The translations under genes were made by a program, and so were the position numbers. Source: Gnetum montanum (Eukaryota > Streptophyta > Gnetopsida > Gnetales > Gnetaceae). From it: a DNA stretch of 64,000 bases. Every line of letters starts with the position of its first letter. Position 1 is the first letter of the stretch. Where the stretch lies: the NCBI GenBank assembly GCA_015680685.1, contig MNCI01006570.1:104772-168771 (forward strand), read 5' to 3'. Below the pieces are notes generated by a model. The model had not been told where the DNA came from, ran no database searches, and saw only the letters and a program-made list of their open reading frames with translations. Positions 10,546 through 23,232 of the stretch are shown piece after piece.

Positions 10546-13089
10546 AGTACTAATTTATTAAAAATTCCTTTAACACATAAATTAAAATTTTCACTTACTA
10601 TTGATATTAATGAAAGTAATGATAAGAACTACATTAAATAAAGCTAAAGTGGACTAATGTAGAGAAGAATCTCTTATGCACATACCAATACATACTATCT
10701 ACAATTCACTTTCATTTTCCATCAAGATAAACAATTGAGATGGAGAGACTTATAGGATAACAATATCTTAATACCAAACCATTCAACACTATTGATGGTT
10801 TTAAGTAGCACTACTTTGCACCAATCTTAACCATGTTCATGGAACCTACCAAGTTAATAAAAATATGAAAAGGCCATATCAGCCAACTAAGGCTTAAATT
10901 TAAAGATATGTAATAACAAAAGTGAGCTATGAGCAAGAAAAGAAAAAGTATGTTTCTTAAGTAATCTTACTCACATAAAAAGAGGATAGTGAATATCAAG
11001 TTGAAAAGTCTTATTATCATCATCGATCTAATTCTTAACCACCTTTTCTATGCATTGATGATGTAGTGCAAAAAAAGCTACATTCCACCTTACTAGAAAT
11101 CCTTGGAAGGAATGAGGTAGATCCTAGAAAAATAAAATATTAATTACTTAAGATATATCAAATAGATCTATAAGCAATTGTGAAAGAACCTTAAGGAATT
11201 TTACTTGTTTGTTAAGCATATGTAGTATATTCTACATGAAACAAGTGTAACTATTACAAAAAGAACATAATAGTAGTGAAAAAAAGAAGCTAGTTTTATT
11301 GAATTTACAATATAGAAATTTTATAATATTATGGATCTTGATCATAATTAGATTCTTTAGCATAAGGACTTACCAAAAAAACTTGACTGAATGGATGTTG
11401 CATGTATTCCAATGTTAGTCTATAATTGAGTTGAGTATTCACTATGTATAAATTATATGTAAGAAGAGAAGTTTTATTATCAACTTGCATGTTGTCATAC
11501 TAGAAGTAAGTTGTTATGTCCCATATATTTGTTGTATACAATACCTGATAGAAAGTAAACCTCGATGAATCAAAAGTGATAAGTCTTCTTTCTATGGTTG
11601 AAAACAAGTAATAATTATTACTTTTACAATTGAATCTATTTGTATATATATTTCTAACTCTGGGGTTCGTATAACAAATAATGAGCATGATTTCCACCTT
11701 AAGAAAATGAGGAAGAATTATCTATCATAATGTGTGAATTATGACCAAAATCTTTTCACCATTCAAATCATGTATTATTAGGTATATTGAATAGAATAAT
11801 CTCAATTTCATAATAAAAAAATGAATTTCCAAATTTATCAAATGACCACAAATACAAATTATTTACATGGGTTCATAGACAAAGTTTTTAAACATAGTTC
11901 CATATTGCTAAGAGTCGATCTCATGCTTCAGCACAATTCCATAAAATCTATTAGCAATCTTTGCTAGAGAGAAAAATCCATAAGAAAAATTGAAAAAGAG
12001 TAAGATTCAATGGATTTTTAAAATGTAAGGTAGTAGAATTTTGAGGTACTGCTAACATGTATAAAAACTTTGAAAATAAGCTATTCAGATCAATCAACAA
12101 CACCAAAAAATACTAAACCCTTTTATTCAAACAAGAAATTTGAAATAAAGCTACTATTGACATGTACAAATGCTTTGAAAAGAAACTAGAGTCACTTTAA
12201 AACCAGTCAATAAATGTTGACAATTGCTAGAACTTGAAGTTATTAAAGTAATATAAAGAATTCCAAGAGCATGATGCTAAGCACAATATAATCTTCGCTA
12301 CTAGCTAAGAAACTAAGATAAAGTAGGAAACATAAATATAACTTATAGGACATAACTAAATAGTTGAATCAAGTCTGAATTTAGAATGACATTATACAAA
12401 ATATCACTCCTATTCTTTATAGTCTCTTCTTCTCAAATCTCCCAAATTTCCTCCTTAACATTTTGCTCTAGTATTTTATAGTATCCTTTGTCAATTATAG
12501 CCATTACAAATATTTAAAGTGACAGTTGCATCACATTTAACATACATCATGACAAGACATGGGATAACTAATCTATTAATAAATTTTCCTATTCTATGAA
12601 TTTAAGGTTCCTCAACTGATAACTACCATAATTTAAGAGAGCTTTTATCAACCTAAGTTTAGAGAGATTTTATTAATTTGATTCATTATATTTAGTTAGG
12701 CTTCATTAGGACTCCTTTGGCACTCATTTCTCCTATAATGGGTTTAATCAAGGAAATTTTTAAAGTCATCAAAGCAACTTCCATGTTGGTTTGAATTTGA
12801 GATTTTCTACTGATAACCAATAAATCACATTTCATCATTTGTAAAATATTTTAATAACTTGATTCATGAATTTGGATTAGCATTATCAAGATTTTTTGAT
12901 ACTGCTTGTTACTCTCTTGATTGATTTAGTTAAGAAATCCTTTAAGAAATTTAAAGTGGCTCCCACATTAGCATATATTTATTTTAGATTAATCTATTTA
13001 TTGATATTTCAATTATTAAATTTGCAATTGTTCTTCGAATAAGGCTATTTATTCTAAATTAATGACCTTTGAAGGTTTATACTAACTTA
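10546..13089. other. Anonymous AT-rich DNA
   Basis: No domain recognised. One weak tandem pair of about 105 bp lies at 12,045-12,200 (blocks 'acatgtataaaaactttg' and 'acatgtacaaatgctttg'). The open frame at 11,500-11,697 is short and unconvincing. Confidence 0.5.
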
Positions 13090-15880
13090 GAAATCCTCAC
13101 ACTTCTCTATTTCATTTATCTAGATGTAGCTTGTTTTTTACATATGCTAGCTTCATGCTTTGATGGTAGCTTTTTGTTCTATTCTTTGCTAAGAGCTTTA
13201 TTTTTTGGCCCTATTCATAGCTTCTTCTAAGCTCAACTATAGAACCTTTTACTTTTGTCCAAAGGGATATTTCTAACTTGTTACATGGAGAAGCTAATGT
13301 GGTAGAATAATTATGTAGCTTATTTTTAATTTTATATGTTGTGCCCCACCTTGTTAAGCTGGAAGTAACATTTGAGCATGAAATGTAGCTTTTTAGGCCT
13401 AGAATGAGCTTTGATATGGAAAGTTATTTGTGAGATTTTCATAGGAAGGAATTTTGGCTTTATGTTAGCTCCATAAATTGATAATGATGAGATGTTGATA
13501 TCGTAGAGCTCTTTTGTATATTTGCTTTGAAGCTTTTCAAACCATCTTTAAAAGCTGATGTAGTGTAGTGTTTACATGGTAGAGCCATTTTATATAGCCA
13601 TTTGTTGGTTTTACAAAGCTCCTCTACAAGATGACATGGCATTAAGTTGACGTGGTAGAGCTTCTTCATAGAATCAAATTTTATCTTTACATACTATCTT
13701 TATGAGCTAACATGAAGGATGATGATGTGGTATGGATCCTTTGTAAAGTTAAATTCTAGCTCTATGAACTTGTCCCATGAGATGACTTGGTAAAGCTAAA
13801 AAATGAGCTTCACTTATAAAGTTAAATTTTACCCCTATGAGCAATGTCCAATGAACTAAAATGGCAAGGTTAGTTTTCTAGTGCTAATGTGGTAGATTTG
13901 TTATGATCTTCTTTATAGAATTAATTTCTCACCTCACAAAATATCTCTACGAGCTAACATGATAGGAAGTTGGCATGGAAAAGCTTATTTGTAGAGCCAT
14001 TTTAACTCTTCGTATCAGCTCTACAAGCTAACATGATGTTACTGATGTAGTAGAGCTATTTGGTAGAGTGGAAATCCAATTCTATGAGTAGTTCTATATG
14101 TTGATGAGGTAGGATACTAATGTGACAATGTACTAAACTCTACTAATATGGAAAATGAAACTTTTTTCCTCTCACAATCTTGTAAGTCCTTCTCTAGATG
14201 ATGACATGGAAATTGCTAATGTGGTGAACTATCTTGAGCTAAGCTGACATGGCAAGGTTTTCATGTGGAGTGGAAAATTAGTTCGATGACTTTCATCTTG
14301 AGTTGACATGGTAGGGCTTCTTTGTAGAATCACTTTTTTCTCTATGAGTTAATGACACCAATGTGGTAGGACTATTTGTGGAGATATTTTTCACTTCTTT
14401 GAAGCCCATCTACAAGCTATCATTGTAGATCTATTTTGTAGAGATAAACTTCAAATTCATGAGCTGATTCTACAATTTAATGTAACAAGAGTTAATGTGG
14501 TAGAGCCACTTTGTAGAACCATTCTTTGATTTTACAAAATGCCTTTTCAAGCTAATGTGGCTTAATGGAGTTAAGCTTGTTTGTATAGCAAAAATTTAGC
14601 TCTACAAAAGCTAACGTGGTAAAGCAAATTTGCAAAGCTAATGTGGCTTGTAGGAACTTTTTGTAGAACTATTTTTTTGTTGGTTTTGTGAGCATAAGCT
14701 AACAGTAAAGCTCACATGGTAGTGCTTCCTTGTAGAACTGTACTAAGCTCTTTGAACTTTTTCTTTAGTATGTTCACTGAAAGTCTAATGTGGGAGATGA
14801 TGATATGACACCACTAATGTGGCACAATTGACATGACACTGCTGATGTGATCATGCTGACATGGTAGTGTTAACATGATAGAGCTAATTTGTAGATCCAT
14901 TTTTCAATTCTACTAAGCTCCTTTAAATCTAACATGGCATTAAGAGACTTTACAAGCTAACTAAGCTTGAGGTTGACATGATATAGCTCTTTTGTAGAGT
15001 CATATTTGAATTTTTTGAAATGGCTCTATGAACTAATGTGGTGATGTGTAGTGGGCCTAACCAACATGGTAAAGTTGTTTCATAGAATTGGATTTAACTT
15101 TACGTACTAGCTCTATGAGCTTATGTCGCATGGAATTGATGTGATAAGGCTATTTTGTATAACTAATTTTTTTCCTTTATGAATTGGTTCTATGAGCTTC
15201 CATGAGCTAATGTGGCAAGGTGATGTCCTGGTTCTTAAAGCTTCTTAGTTGAGCCACTTTTACCTCTATAAGTTAGCTTTAGAGCTTACATGGTGGAGCT
15301 TGTATGTAGAACTACTTCTTGTATCTATAAAAATTTTCTACAAGCTAGTTAGGCATAAGCTTATATGATAAGGAGGATCTTCTTGATTGACATGACTTGT
15401 AGAACCTTTTCAGGTTTTATTCATGGAGTCTTTTTTGTGCTTTATAAATTCATTCTATAAAGGAGTTGATGCAGAAAGAGTAATTTTGTAGTTTCATTTT
15501 TGTGTTCTACCAACTTATTCTATGAGCTAATGAAGCTAACATGGTAGAGCTTACTTTGTAAAGCTTAAATCTAGGTCTACGAACATTGCTCCTTTTCCAA
15601 AGGTGACTTCACATGACTTTAACATGGAACAATGTGATGAACTCTAGTAACATGGAAAATGAGGCTTTTCATTTCTCACAAGCTTGTAAATATTAATCTA
15701 GATGCCAAAATGGATGAGTTGTTTTTGTAACCCTAAAGCTTTTGTGAATTTGTTATGAGAAGTTCATATGATAGAGTCAAAATGTAAACTAGATTGTAGA
15801 GTTAAACTTTGGCTTCACATACTAGCTCTACAAGCTGACATGACGAGCTGATGACATGGTAAAGCTCTTTTAGATTATTT
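13090..15880. repeat. Degenerate satellite-like array
   Basis: For 2.8 kb the plus strand repeats variants of three words: 'gtagagc' or 'gtaaagc', 'gagctaa' plus 'catgg' or 'gtgg', and 'agctctatgagct'. They recur at irregular spacing of roughly 70-135 bp. A typical unit reads ctaatgtggtagagc, then 'ttttgtagagccattttt', then 'agctctacaa'. Copies have diverged too far for a consensus length by eye. No gene is present. Confidence 0.65.
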
Positions 15881-17934
15881 TTTATGTGGAACCAAAAATA
15901 GTTCTAGGAATTATCTTTATATGCTTAGATGAATTAAAGAGGTTTTTCACACAAGCTCTTATTTAAGGTTGTCCCTACTAAAGATGATTTAATACAGTCA
16001 ATACAAGCTATCTAAGAGCTGAGAGTAGATTGAGATAAGTAAAGAAAATAACAAGATTCTAAACACCAGCTCTAAATGATAACATGTCACTTGAAGTTCT
16101 ACCTTTAGAAAAGATAGGATCAAAGATCAAACTCACACAAAATGATGAACTCCATAGAGAAGTAGAATCTTCATCTAATCTTAAAACACACAACAAGACT
16201 TTCCTTGTTTATTTTCACCTAGATCTTGCTTCCACACAAACTAGTGCAACAAAATTAGCTCAATCTCATCATGTGAGTAATTATTCTCAAAAATTCATAG
16301 GAAAATGCTTAATCAATCAAGCTCCATTCCGTATCCATAAGCTCTTCCACTAGAACTCAAAAATTTCATTTTTAGCATATATTCTTTTAATCCATGAGCT
16401 TTTACTTTCAAACATTAATTGTGAAACTTCATTTTCCAACAATTTGAACTTAAATCTTGAGATGAAAAACAAAAATTACATTTTGAGCAAGAGCTTTCTT
16501 TACCTTGAATTATGAGACCTGAATTGTTCTTGGAGTGCAAAATCTGTTTTTCTGAAAGAGTTGAGATAAACAAATCATATTAACCTTAGATTAAGACCTA
16601 CTTCATTTATGGCTGAAATGTGACAACACAAAGTAAATAATAATTTTGTTAGATTTTATAAAATAAAACATGAATTGTGAAGTTAGTATACTTCTATGTT
16701 GAGTTCTTATTTGCAGTCACCTTCTAAATCTAGACAACCTCAACCATGCTTTATATTTGCTGAGTGTATTTGATTGGTAATTAGAGTATGCTTGTATTAT
16801 TCAGTAAAGAAAAGAGGAATATCTTATAGTTGAATTTTGAAAATTTTATCTTGATTTAGGATAGGTTATAACCTTTTAGGTGTAGTACATATTAGGTTTG
16901 CTTTATGATAATGTTATAAAATAATGATGTAACATTAGAAAGTACTTATGTTTTATGGTTAGTAGATTTTATCTTCTCATTCAATATGGCCCTATAAATA
17001 TCAAATTCTTATGATAATAAATTTATGAAAAGTTGATTTGAGATACTCAATGAAATATTTTATTTCAAAATATTGAATATGAGAAAAATATTTTGAACTG
17101 TTTATGAAATGCAGAAAAATATTGCAATGAGCCCTGAATCATTCCTAGAGGTTGTTTTTTAACTTAGTGATGTTTGTAGCATATCAATAAAGTAGTTATG
17201 CTTAGAGCATGTCATTAATTACTACAAATCATTCTTTTGAAAGATGTGAAAAGTATGTGGCAACATATAATTAGGTAAAAAAAATTACTAAGAATCTTCA
17301 TTTATGTGATGGAGATGAAGAAGCCAAAAACTAGAAAAACATGAAAGATATAAAAAAGTATGAAGTAAAATCAAAGGTTTTAAAAAAGTTCAACGTAGTG
17401 ATATTAAAAAAAAAATTTGTTACAACTACAAAAATGGTTGAAATGGATGGTAATATGTTGTGATTATTTTGTATATATATCTATTCTATTTTTAAAATAA
17501 AGTAATATGTTTTCTTCATGTTGGGTTATCTTTAGGTGAGATATCCAAAGAAATGGTACACAAAAACAACATTATTCAGTTTACGTATGTAGATGAATAA
17601 CATAATATTCAGGTAGAAATATAAGAAAAGAAAAGTGTTATAAAATTAGATTTTTTTTATAAGTTTTTTAGTGTTAACAAGCATAATATTTTCAAAATGT
17701 GCTAAAATATTACATACAATTTCAAGAAGCAATGAATTTGCATTATGATTTTGCAAATGTTGATAGAAATAATATTTATCTTCAACAACTAAAATTAAGA
17801 AAAGAAAACACTTTTATGAAATCATGTTCAAGAGATTATCACAATATTATTGTTAATGCTATATCAAATACTTATACATGATAGGCCTTATTAAATAGAA
17901 ATGCTGATCAAACTTGCTATTTTTATAGCCATGA
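15881..17934. other. Anonymous AT-rich DNA
   Basis: An 89-codon open frame at 16,084-16,353 and a 60-codon frame at 17,699-17,881 have no recognisable domain and no neighbours to support them. I see no LTR, tRNA or tandem structure. Confidence 0.5.
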
Positions 17935-18478
17935 TCGATGTAACATTTTTCAAGTACATGTGAAGGCAATAATGGATTTTTTTATGAAGCCAAGAATGCT
18001 ATGTTGAATGATGGAAATGATGAATAATTTTTCAAGAATTTTTTATTGGAGAATAGATACTTTTAAGCTTATGATTCACATGAAAGATATGAATATTAAG
18101 ATCATGCTAACTTATATTAGAATGTGCAATAAAAGACTATTTTTGGAGTTAGTGAATTTGAATATGTGAATATAGATTTAATAAAATAATATTATTTTTC
18201 CCCAAAACATATAGTACATGCTAAAATAAAAATTGATTCGTACAACATCTTAAACAAGATGTTAGAGATAGAAATTTCATAACTAGTATACTTTATTATT
18301 TATTTTCAAAAAATAAGTACATGGCTCACATATTTAAAATTTTTATAAATTTTATAATTTATAAAAATACAAAATATATAAAAATTATGGGGCAACTTGT
18401 GAAGGTTCATCCTTGATATAATTGGATCACATATCATCCTATGCCTTTCTCTTACCATTTTCCTAGCTACTTTGGGAT
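17935..18478 (+). repeat. Dispersed 0.5-kb repeat, copy 2
   Basis: Direct copy of 7,885-8,410, sharing 'tttcataactagtatactt' and the right end 'ttttcctagctact'. The two copies are 10 kb apart in the same orientation. Between them lie the duplication, the satellite-like array and anonymous DNA but no pol domain, so a simple LTR pair is unlikely. Confidence 0.6.
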
Positions 18479-19200
18479 TAAAAATTTTTTTTGAACTTAA
18501 GAAATATTTAGACTTAAAAAATATTTGAACATAAAATTTTTTTGACTTAAAACACAAAATTATAACAAATTTCTTGTAGCAATTAAATGGAGTTAGGAAA
18601 AAATGAAAGAAGCTTAAAAAAAAAAGAAACTTGTAAAAAAAGAAAAAAAAATAAACTATACAAAAAAAATTCATAAATTAAATTGTAGAAATGAAAAACA
18701 TAATATCATTAAGAACTTTTAAGGAATTTTATCCCTCATTATCACACTTTGAGGGAATGATAGATGTGTGCCAAAGCAGGGAGGATGGTAGAGTATTTAT
18801 ATGAAGAAACTAATCCTTAGTGAGAAAAAATGAGTTAATACTTATTTGACTTTTGAAAAAATAAAAAAAAAACACAACCCTCACAATTTCAAATTTGTGA
18901 GGGTAAGTCATCAATTTGATGATCAGAGCTAAAGCTACTATGTATCAATAACCTCTACAATAAGTTTGGGAATGATATTCACTAGATGTGGATATTGTTT
19001 TTGAAGCCATAAGAGTTCATGGTTTAGGATTATCCTCATATTTAAGGATTTAGTCAAAGGACTAAAATTCATTTTGAAAATTAGAGGGGTCATTCTAGTC
19101 TTATGAATGTTTTGTCAAATATGTTAAAGGAGAGTAGCTTTATTCAATAAAGAATCCTTGCTGATGTAGTAAAACAGAAATTTTGTAGGATAATCACAAG
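18479..19200. other. A/T-homopolymer-rich DNA with a short hairpin
   Basis: Runs of A and T of 6-9 bases dominate 18,480-18,680. A hairpin with arms ccctcacaa and ttgtgaggg lies at 18,878-18,903. The minus-strand frame at 18,306-18,674 is a low-complexity Phe/Lys artefact. Confidence 0.5.
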
Positions 19201-19679
19201 CCTTGAAGGGTTTGAAGGAAGTTATCTTAAGCTTGAAGAAGTCACCAATTTTTGTTTTCCTTAATAGATACCATTTCAATTATGTAATGATGAAGGGAAA
19301 GCCAAGAGGAGAAAAAAAAATACCAATAGGCATTCAAAGATTTCTAGTAACAATCTATAGAAATAATATCACTATCATAAAAGAAAGGACCTTTGAAGAA
19401 AACCATAACAAGTATATTTATAGAAGAATGAGAAATAGTTGAAGTGCAGGAGATGGAGATAAAAGAAAAATTATACTTTCTTAGAAATTTTTTTATTTTA
19501 ATTAAGAAAATCATTCCAAATACCAAAATCATCGTTGATGTAATGCTTATAGTAGAGGAGTAGTGTAAAATCTATTGAACTTAATAAACACTACTTGAGG
19601 AACAAAGAAAAGGAAAGCATAAACCATAATAAAATTGCTAAAATTTAAGCTTATAATATTATCTTTATTGATGAATGAA

Positions 19680-20190
19680 TTTTGAAAAATTTCATTATCA
19701 TTTCTGCTGCTCTTGAAGTTAATAAAGAAGATGATTCTATCCTTGTTAATATAAATTGAAATGGAAAAGTTTTAAATTCCAGTTTTGACAATCTTAAAGA
19801 GTTATTTGAATTATTTTTCATAGTAAAAAATATGACTTTGAACTCTACAATATTTATGCTCCTAATAGTTTGAATGATTGATTAGAGGTTTGAAATAATC
19901 TTCTATATTTGCCTAAAATTCATTGGATTATTAGAGGTGATTTCAATATGGTCGAAAGTCATTTAGATAAACTTGGAAATCTTCCTCCTAATATATCTTA
20001 TCAAGAAAACGAAAATTGGTATAATTTTAAAGATAAATATTTTCTTTCTAATATTAGGTTTTTATTCTTATCTTATTCAAATGAGAAGCATTATACTCCA
20101 TGTAATTATTAAAAATAAAATGATAGAATTTATTATTAACTTGATAGAGTTTATATCTCTAATGTTTCCTTTTGAAAGCCTAAAAAGATA
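19680..20190 (+). pseudogene. LINE endonuclease (APE-type), C-terminal part
   Basis: The frame near 19,909 reads IHWIIRGDFNMVE, which is the conserved GDFN motif of plant L1 endonucleases, followed by LDKLGNLPPNISYQENENW and FKDKYFLSNIRF, as in the family (GGNP... ENWFKFK... LxDIW). The motif just before it, ELYNIYAPN, matches the 'NVYGPN' strand. Stops occur on both sides. APE endonuclease nicks target DNA to prime reverse transcription. Confidence 0.65.
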
Positions 20191-20639
20191 GTAGAAGTGC
20201 ATATAGATGCAGCTTTATCAAATCATTTTCCTATTATCATTTTTCTCCTTAGTATTAATTGTTCATCATTTTACAAACATGATATTTTTTGTATGAATGC
20301 TAATATGTTCATAGGAATTAGAAAGAAAAATATTTTGAAGTCTTTATGAAATTTAGAAAAAGAACCTACTAGTCATATTAATTAGATTGACTAGAAACAA
20401 AGAAGTACTTGTAGAGTTAGAAATTATGCTAGATGGTTTGAAACAAAATTTGCTAAGTGTAAGGATCAAGTTAAAGAAGATCTTGCAAAGTTTGTAAAGA
20501 AAATGCAAATTCTTTTAGACCAAAACGTTTTTGCTTCTGAAACATAAAGAGCCTTGGCTAAAGCTCATTATGTTAAAGATTGTTGCAATACTTTTGAAAC
20601 TAAAAGTCATCTCTACTAAAGTTACATGGGTTGGCTAAA

Positions 20640-21050
20640 AATTCAAGATAAATCTTGTAAGGAATTATTTAAATTTCTAAAAGGAAAAGGTCAAGTACCT
20701 AAATTAGAATTATTTTATATAAATGATTTCATCATTAAATATCCTAGGACTATTAATAGTTTTTACCTAATTATTTTTCTTCTAAATATTTTAGGAAGGA
20801 ATCTTTTCAAGCCTTTATTATTCATACTCCTCACCTTATAAAAGAAGAACATCAAAGTATTTGTGAAGTAAAAATTTCAATGCAAGAAATCAAAGTAGTA
20901 GCCTTTAGTTTAATAGATGGTAAAGCTATAGGTTTTGATTTGATATAGGAACATCTCTTCCAAATCTTTTTTCATTTCTACAAGTGGTTGATATGCAAGT
21001 TCAAAAAGCTAGACAGATTTCTTTTCTACAAGCTACAAAAAAGAAAAAAA
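20640..21050 (+). pseudogene. LINE reverse transcriptase, N-terminal part
   Basis: Near 20,880 the plus strand encodes EIKVVAFSLIDGKAIGFD, which corresponds to the L1 RT motif 'EIKxAxFSxxxGKAPGPDG'. Upstream, WLKIQDKSCKELFKFLKG matches the linker 'WxxxGDKxSKFFF' of plant LINEs. The rest of RT (palm with YxDD) is absent. The fragment ends at the chromovirus boundary. Confidence 0.6.
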
Positions 21051-21080
21051 AAAGAACATGGAGGTATCACTAGTCCTGGG

Positions 21081-21550
21081 TGATATTTAACCAGAATAAG
21101 TTCTGTTTTCAGCTCTATGTTTTAGATAAATATAAAGGTTGGGTTGCTTGTTGAGCATAGATGAAGAGAGGAATAAAAAAGAGAGAGTTTGGATGGTGAG
21201 ATTATAGAAGAGGATGTACATATTTGTAGTTAAGTGTGTATAATTTTGTCCATAAATTGTTATGAGTGCTTCTAATCTCAAATCTGTATATGAAGATATT
21301 TGAATTAATTGAACCTTACATTAAGGTCAATCATGTATGATTGTATAGCCTCATGCTCTATAATAGTGTTGAGTTTGTAAGAATTGGATGTGATTTAGGT
21401 TATGATTTTGTTGTAATTTAAATCTTATTGATTTGATTAAAGATAGATAATTTTTTTCTATCTCTATTAGTAATTAAATTATCTTTTCCATTGTTTCTAG
21501 ATTTGGTGTGATTGAAGGATTAAAGCAAAAAAGAGTGATCCTATTCTAGA
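21081..21550 (+). repeat. Chromovirus 5' LTR (approximate limits)
   Basis: The sequence between the LINE and a tRNA-iMet PBS should be the 5' LTR. A TG at 21,081 is a possible start. 'gataaatataaagg' near 21,125 is TATA-like. No second LTR is in the window, so the left edge is a guess. Confidence 0.4.
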
Positions 21551-21553
21551 ATT

Positions 21554-21566
21554 TGGTATCAAATCC
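21554..21566 (+). promoter_or_regulatory. Primer-binding site, tRNA-iMet type
   Basis: TGGTATCAAATCC against the common plant site TGGTATCAGAGCC. Both mismatches are G to A. Position: 5' of gag. Confidence 0.7.
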
Positions 21567-21663
21567 ATAGGGTTTCTTGTTGTTGGAATTTGGCTATGTG
21601 TATTTTTATCTATTTCAAATGGTCTCATGCCAGATCTTCATGAGTTTCTTCTTTAATATAAAC

Positions 21664-22157
21664 TTCTTCTCACGACAAGCTTGATGATGAAGATGAGGCA
21701 AGACTGGATAAAGCATTCAAAAATGCTACACAAATTTTATATGTAAAGTTGAAAATTTTCAATGGTGTAAATGATATCAATGTTTTTGAAACATTTGTAA
21801 ATGTGCTTGAAAATTATTTTGACTTGGAAGACATACCAAATAAATTGTAGAACAAACTACAGAATCTAGATTAGAAGGAATGACCTTAACTTGGTGGGAA
21901 AAAGAATCACAAATTTATGAAAGGTAAAATGATTAACCTAGTAAAGATTGGCCCTTGATGAAATAGAAGTTGAAATGAAAATGTGAGAAATATTATCAAA
22001 GAAAAGATATAATCATGAAGTTAAATTTCTTAGATAGGGAGATAAAGCTATAAGGGAATTTTACATTAAATTTTGGAATCTATTTCATCATGATAAGATA
22101 AACTAGAATTCATATGAATAGTCTTTAATCTTTATGTGAGATCTTAAGATGGTGTAT
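21664..22157 (+). pseudogene. Chromovirus gag, 5' part
   Basis: The capsid domain is recognisable from KLKIFNGVNDINVFETF and VLENYFDLEDIP, then, after a frameshift, LEGMTLTWWEKESQIYE. These match the gypsy gag pattern 'FxGxxDxxxWLxxxExYFxxxxxPDxxK...LxGxAxxWW'. Stops are frequent. The reading is cut at 22,157 by the 5' LTR of Tat-2 and continues at 42,977. No target duplication is obvious at the two junctions. Confidence 0.7.
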
Positions 22158-23232
22158 TGAAATGCCACAAAACTTTGCATGTTATAATCAATATTGATCA
22201 TGTAGATTCCAAGCCATGAAACCTAAGGTAAAAATTCATTGTCTCAATAATTTATACTCTTGGGGCTGAAAAATGTCTCATAAGTGGTCAAAGCCTCATT
22301 CCCATGTAAAAAATTCACCTAGTGTATAGTACTTACTATGTATAGTAACCCCCCAAATTCAAGCACCCATCTCACCTAAATTTGAGAGCCAATTTGTAGA
22401 AAACTGGAAACCAATTTACAACCATTTTTCAGCCAATTTGCATGCATTTTTGTAGCCAAATCATAGCCATTTTGTAGCCCCATTCATGGCCCAAAGAACC
22501 TATAAAAACTAGCCTCCAAAACCATTTACAAGTGGAGTAATTTTTAGTAGGTTTAACATTTTTTTGACAAGATTAAGCACTTACATTGTTAAGAAAATTC
22601 TTAGTGAAGTTTAGCCATGTTCTCACAATTCCACACTTGAGGCATTTTCAAGCACTCAAGAGTTATTGAAATCTCCCATGTTTGCATTCTCTTGAACCCT
22701 AATGTGAAAGCATTGTAGCCTTGAGAATTATGAATTTTTAGTGTCAACACTGCACTTTTGAGATTTCCAAACCCCAGTGTGGAGTAATATAGCATCCAAC
22801 ATTTCCACTCTTATCTCCCCTAGTAGTGACCCAACTTGCAAATCTAATGTTATAGCGATTGAGGAAGGCTTGATAGCATCAGGAGAGGCTTATTACCCAA
22901 ATCATGGAGTAGACCATGTTGGCTTCAGCAAGCTTTGAACTCTTACATAAGTGAACCTCCTTTCTACTCATCTAGGCACCATTTGTACACATTTCTCTAA
23001 CTATTCTTTATTCTTTCCCAATACAGTTTTTAAGTTTTGAGTTTTGTGTTAAAAAAATAAATTTAGTTTCTATGCATTATTCAGATCTATTTGTATTTCC
23101 ACGTTTCACATCTTATAAGCCCTTGGTTGGTCTACTGGACTAGCATAGGAACCTCAAATTCCATTTCACTCATGAAGGCCCTAGGGATTTGGGCTTGGGA
23201 AACTACTACACCAAGGATCCTTGGTTTTTTCC
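22158..23232 (+). repeat. Tat-2 5' LTR (internally deleted)
   Basis: It aligns with 41,441-42,976, including 'gcatgttataa', 'agccaatttg', 'cccattcatggcccaaaga' and the end 'aggatccttggttttttc'. Relative to the 3' LTR it lacks some 400 bp, between 'cacctagtgt' (about 22,320) and 'acttactat'. That block is at about 41,650-42,080 in the 3' LTR. No clear primer-binding site follows: the tRNA-Asn site seen in Tat-3 could not be found here. Confidence 0.75.

Larger units (their letters stand above)
19201..21060 (+). mobile_element. LINE (L1-type) fragment
   Basis: A non-LTR retrotransposon body with an endonuclease segment (about 19,680-20,190) and the first part of RT (about 20,640-21,050). The stretch before 19,680 has short open frames and may be the end of ORF1, but no domain is certain there. 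The element stops near 21,060, where the chromovirus LTR region starts, so the chromovirus probably inserted into it. The poly(A) end is not seen. Confidence 0.6.

Noticed and set aside
18306-18674. 122-codon minus-strand frame rich in Phe and Lys
   Set aside because: Homopolymer artefact; half of it is the dispersed repeat also found at 7.9 kb, where it is not open.
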